NCBI GenBank assembly: GCA_003487805.1
Contig: DNNE01000012.1
Location: 1 to 7,445 of the forward strand
Direction of reading: 5' to 3'
Length of the DNA: 7,445 nucleotides
Source of the DNA: Blastocatellia bacterium
Lineage (GTDB): Bacteria; Acidobacteriota; Blastocatellia; Pyrinomonadales; Pyrinomonadaceae
Under the pieces are notes generated by a model that saw only the letters and a list, made by a program, of their open reading frames with translations, had not been told where the DNA came from and made no database searches. Positions 4,483 to 7,445 of the stretch are shown piece after piece (the stretch's first letter is position 1; every line of letters begins with the position of its first letter). Made by a program: the position numbers and the translations under genes.

Positions 4483-7445
4483 TTGGCTGAAGAGCAAATC
4501 ACAACTGACTTTTCTGAGATCATCGCCGAAAACTTCGGCGCCAATGCGACTTACGTCGAGACTCTGCTCGCCCGTTGGCAGAGCAATCCCGCGCTGGTTG
4601 ACGAATCATGGCGCGCATATTTTGAAGAATTAATCGGATCGAACGGCGATGGATCGAGAACTGCTAAAGCGGAAACCGCAGCCACTCCGCAGGCTGAGGG
4701 AGATAGCGGCGCCGTCGCCAAGGCGCCAGCGCAAAAGTCGGTACCACCTGCGGGGCGGGGTCCCCAGACGGGCAGCCCGGCTGGGGTGCAGGTAGCGGCT
4801 GAGTCTAAGCCTCGAACAGAAGCCACTCCGATCCGTGGCGCTGCCCTCAAAATCGTCGAGAACATGGAAGCAAGCCTCGCGGTTCCGACCGCAACTTCGC
4901 AGCGGCGAATCCCCGTAAAGCTGCTTGACGAGAACCGACGTCTGATCAATCGCCATCTCGGGGAACGCGGTCGTCACAAGGCTTCTTATACGCACTTGAT
5001 CGCCTTCGCGTTGCTGCGAGCGTTGGACAACTTTCCGCAAATGAATGACGGATTCGAGGTCATCGACGGTCAGCCGTCACGCGTGAAACGCGAGTCGGTC
5101 AATCTCGGGATCGCGATCGATTTGGAAAAGAAAGACGGCACCCGCTCGCTGCTGGTCCCCAACATCAAGGACGCAAACACGCTTGGCTTTTCAGATTTTC
5201 TTGCGGCTTACGATGATGTCGTTTCACGCGCGCGTGAAGGCAAGCTGCAGATTTCTGATTTCCAGGGCACCACGATTTCGCTTACAAATCCCGGAACCAT
5301 TGGTACCGTTGCATCTACGCCGCGTTTGATGAGCGGCCAGTCAGTCATCATCGCGACCGGAGCGATCGAATATCCGGCGGAGTATCAGTCGATCGCGCCG
5401 GCGATTCTGCCGCAGCTTGGCATCAGCAAAGCGCTTACGATCAGCAGTACCTACGATCATCGGATCATCCAGGGCGCGGAGTCCGGCGGCTTCCTCGCGC
5501 ATGTTCACGAGCTATTGCTCGGCAAACATAAATTCTATGGTGAGATTTTTGCGGATCTGGAAATCCCGCATGCACCCCTGCGTTGGAACGTCGATCGGAA
5601 TCCCCTCTTCCTCGGCGCGGATCAGATGCACGAGCAATCGATCCGGCAGGCGCGCGTGATGGAATTGATCAACGCCTATCGCGTGCGTGGGCATTTGATC
5701 GCAGACATCGATCCGTTGCACGCGCTGCCCTTGCTTTATCATCCAGAGCTGGACATCGAAACGTACAGCCTCACGATCTGGGATCTCGATCGACTGTTCA
5801 TTACCGGCGGACTGGGCGGGACGGAAACCGCAACCCTGCGCGAAATCCTCGACATTCTGCAACGCGCCTACTGTGGCAAAGTCGGCACCGAATACCGGCA
5901 CATTCAAAGCAAAGAAGAAAAGCTTTGGTTGCGCGAACAGATTCGTCGCGAGTTTGTCGATCCCAAACCGATCGACGCGGAAATTAAGAAACGAATCCTC
6001 TGGAAATTGATTTCTGCTGAGCAATTCGAACGATTTCTCAATACGAAGTATCTCGGTCAGAAACGATTTTCGATCGAAGGATGCGAGACGATCATTCCCT
6101 TGCTCGATCAATTGATCGAACGCGCGGGCGACCTCGGCATTGAAGACATCACGATGGGAATGGCCCATCGGGGACGGCTGAACGTGCTGGCAAATGTCAT
6201 CGGCCACTTCTGCGAACGCATTTTCACTTCGTTCGAAGGTTCGGTCCATCCCGCGTTTCCCGCCGACGAAGGCGACGTCAAATATCATCAGGGCGCGAAG
6301 GGCGAACGTGAAACCGCGGGTGGCAAGAAAGTTCAGATCACACTGTCACCAAATCCGAGCCACCTGGAAGCAGTCGATCCGGTGGTCGAAGGAATGACCC
6401 GCGCCACGCAGGACACCGCAATGGACGAATCGAATTCGTCGCGTGAAGACGTGATGAAGCGCGCATTGCCATTGTTACTGCACGGCGATGCGGCATTTGC
6501 CGGTCAGGGCATCGTGATGGAGACGCTACAACTGGCGCAGCTGCGCGGCTATCGCACGGGCGGCACGATTCACATCATCATCAACAATCAGATTGGATTT
6601 ACGACATCACCTGAAGAAGGCCGCTCTTCGATTTACTCAACCGACGTCGCGCGCATGACTCAAGCACCAATCTTTCACATCAACGGCGACGATCCCGAAG
6701 CGGCATTTCGCACGATGCGCATCGCGCTCGATTATCGTCAGCAGTTCAGGAAAGACGTGGTGCTCGACGTGGTTGGCTTCCGGCGCCTGGGCCACAACGA
6801 AACCGATGAGCCGAGCTACACCCAGCCGTTGATGTATCAACGGGTCAAGGAACATACGGGTGTCAGAACGATCTATGCCAGGCAGTTGGTTCGGGAAGGC
6901 GTCATCGACGACGCCGGCGTAAAGGAATTGATCGACGAACGCATTCGCCGTTATGAAGATGCGCAAGCGCGCGCCAAAGAAGTTGCTGGGAAACAGAAAT
7001 CAATTGGAACCGCCGAACCGGTCATCAGCGAATTGGACGGCTCACAAGTCGCAGAGACCGCCGTGAGTGCTGATGTGATCAAAAAGATCGCCCATCAGAT
7101 TTCAGTCGTGCCGGAAGGCTTTCATTTGAATCCTAAAATGGTCAGTCAGCTCGCGCGGCGCGCCAAGATGGGCGAAGGCGCGCTGCCGATGGACTGGGCC
7201 TTTGCCGAAGCGATCGGTTTTGGCTCGCTCGCTCTCGAAGGCACGCGAGTCCGCTTGAGTGGCCAGGATTCCGGGCGCGGCACTTTTAGTCAGCGACATG
7301 CCGTGCTTTATGACACTCAGACAGGTCAGGCCTGGTCGCCGCTGGCTGAATTACGTGCCGCAGAAAATCCGCGTGGGCGCTTTGAAGTATTCGACAGTTC
7401 CCTTTCCGAACCGGGAGTCCTCGGTTTTGAGTACGGCTATTCAGT
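4483..7445 (+). CDS. kgd: Multifunctional 2-oxoglutarate metabolism enzyme (E2-E1 fusion), 3' incomplete
   Basis: The frame runs open from TTG 4483 to the window end (987 complete codons); about 250 residues are expected to be missing from the usual ~1,200-1,250. It decarboxylates 2-oxoglutarate with thiamine diphosphate in the TCA cycle and carries a fused succinyltransferase domain, as in mycobacterial Kgd. An N-terminal helical segment (~1-47, FSEIIAENFGANATYVETLL) is followed by a Pro/Ala/Gly linker (~48-118). The E2-type acyltransferase domain (~120-360) has STYDHRIIQGAESGG with catalytic His at 326; Gln at 330 replaces the Asp of classical E2 proteins, as I recall for mycobacterial Kgd. 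The E1 domain (~385 on) has MAHRGRLNVL (H562), GDAAFAGQG (668-676) with NN at 701-702 for TPP/Mg binding, RRLGHNE (767-773) and SGQDSGRGTFSQRH. No lipoyl domain is visible, so a separate lipoyl protein would be needed for dehydrogenase activity. The linker holds a GC-rich palindrome (4762-4786). Confidence 0.95.
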   Translation, partial: MAEEQITTDFSEIIAENFGANATYVETLLARWQSNPALVDESWRAYFEELIGSNGDGSRTAKAETAATPQAEGDSGAVAKAPAQKSVPPAGRGPQTGSPAGVQVAAESKPRTEATPIRGAALKIVENMEASLAVPTATSQRRIPVKLLDENRRLINRHLGERGRHKASYTHLIAFALLRALDNFPQMNDGFEVIDGQPSRVKRESVNLGIAIDLEKKDGTRSLLVPNIKDANTLGFSDFLAAYDDVVSRAREGKLQISDFQGTTISLTNPGTIGTVASTPRLMSGQSVIIATGAIEYPAEYQSIAPAILPQLGISKALTISSTYDHRIIQGAESGGFLAHVHELLLGKHKFYGEIFADLEIPHAPLRWNVDRNPLFLGADQMHEQSIRQARVMELINAYRVRGHLIADIDPLHALPLLYHPELDIETYSLTIWDLDRLFITGGLGGTETATLREILDILQRAYCGKVGTEYRHIQSKEEKLWLREQIRREFVDPKPIDAEIKKRILWKLISAEQFERFLNTKYLGQKRFSIEGCETIIPLLDQLIERAGDLGIEDITMGMAHRGRLNVLANVIGHFCERIFTSFEGSVHPAFPADEGDVKYHQGAKGERETAGGKKVQITLSPNPSHLEAVDPVVEGMTRATQDTAMDESNSSREDVMKRALPLLLHGDAAFAGQGIVMETLQLAQLRGYRTGGTIHIIINNQIGFTTSPEEGRSSIYSTDVARMTQAPIFHINGDDPEAAFRTMRIALDYRQQFRKDVVLDVVGFRRLGHNETDEPSYTQPLMYQRVKEHTGVRTIYARQLVREGVIDDAGVKELIDERIRRYEDAQARAKEVAGKQKSIGTAEPVISELDGSQVAETAVSADVIKKIAHQISVVPEGFHLNPKMVSQLARRAKMGEGALPMDWAFAEAIGFGSLALEGTRVRLSGQDSGRGTFSQRHAVLYDTQTGQAWSPLAELRAAENPRGRFEVFDSSLSEPGVLGFEYGYS
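4762..4786. repeat. GC-rich palindrome inside the kgd linker
   Basis: CCCCAG (4762-4767) pairs with CTGGGG (4781-4786), and inside them CGGG (4769-4772) pairs with CCCG (4776-4779) across a CAG loop, with a single A/G mismatch between the stems. A further CCTGC (4747-4751) could pair with GCAGG (4788-4792). It stays in frame and encodes part of a Gly/Pro-rich stretch, PAGRGPQTGSPAGVQ, in the flexible linker between the N-terminal segment and the E2 domain. It may be an in-frame palindromic insertion or simply a GC-rich linker. Confidence 0.6.

Noticed and set aside
5512..6288. 258-codon minus-strand open frame
   Set aside because: It lies wholly antisense to kgd, whose protein carries family motifs across this stretch; it is a shadow of GC-rich coding sequence.
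1..7445. tRNA, rRNA, CRISPR array, integrase or transposase genes
   Set aside because: I looked for tRNA TPsiC-like motifs, regularly spaced repeats and recombinase motifs on both strands and saw none.

Overview
The window looks like a chromosomal segment of a soil-type bacterium, most likely an acidobacterium (Blastocatellia-like). This is an inference from the E2-E1 fused 2-oxoglutarate decarboxylase gene and from GC-rich interspersed palindromic repeats that I recall from such genomes. No rRNA or tRNA is present to confirm it.

Layout. Positions 1-580 hold no gene I can support; the window opens inside a copy of an interspersed repeat (1-13). Positions 581-3219 carry two same-strand genes that look like accessory cargo. 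The first is a 611-residue three-domain protein: a degenerate SIR2-like Rossmann domain, a phosphoribosyltransferase (PRTase) domain with an intact PRPP loop, and a ManC/phosphomannose-isomerase-type cupin with all four metal ligands. The second, 59 nt downstream, is a 247-residue protein with an N-terminal membrane segment, a charged helical middle and a possible winged-helix C-terminus. On the opposite strand, ending 2 nt from the second gene, is an AMP-forming acyl-CoA ligase that lacks about the first 150 residues of its family. Its new 5' end lies inside a pair of inverted 31-nt repeats (4283-4378). From 4483 to the window end runs kgd, coding for multifunctional 2-oxoglutarate metabolism enzyme, from a TTG start and incomplete at its 3' end.

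How it fits together. Kgd is core TCA-cycle metabolism and the acyl-CoA ligase is ordinary lipid metabolism, here apparently damaged. The SIR2-like/PRTase/cupin gene and its membrane-protein partner are visibly more AT-rich than kgd (25 of 60 G+C at 2101-2160 against 36 of 60 at 5581-5640). They abut the ligase 3' end, and copies of one repeat lie on both sides of the block. I infer an acquired two-gene module: a soluble nucleotide- or sugar-handling sensor/enzyme plus a membrane-anchored effector or regulator. SIR2-like domains are common in anti-phage and other conflict systems, so defence is the leading hypothesis, but nothing in the sequence proves it. I do not know this exact domain combination as a described system.
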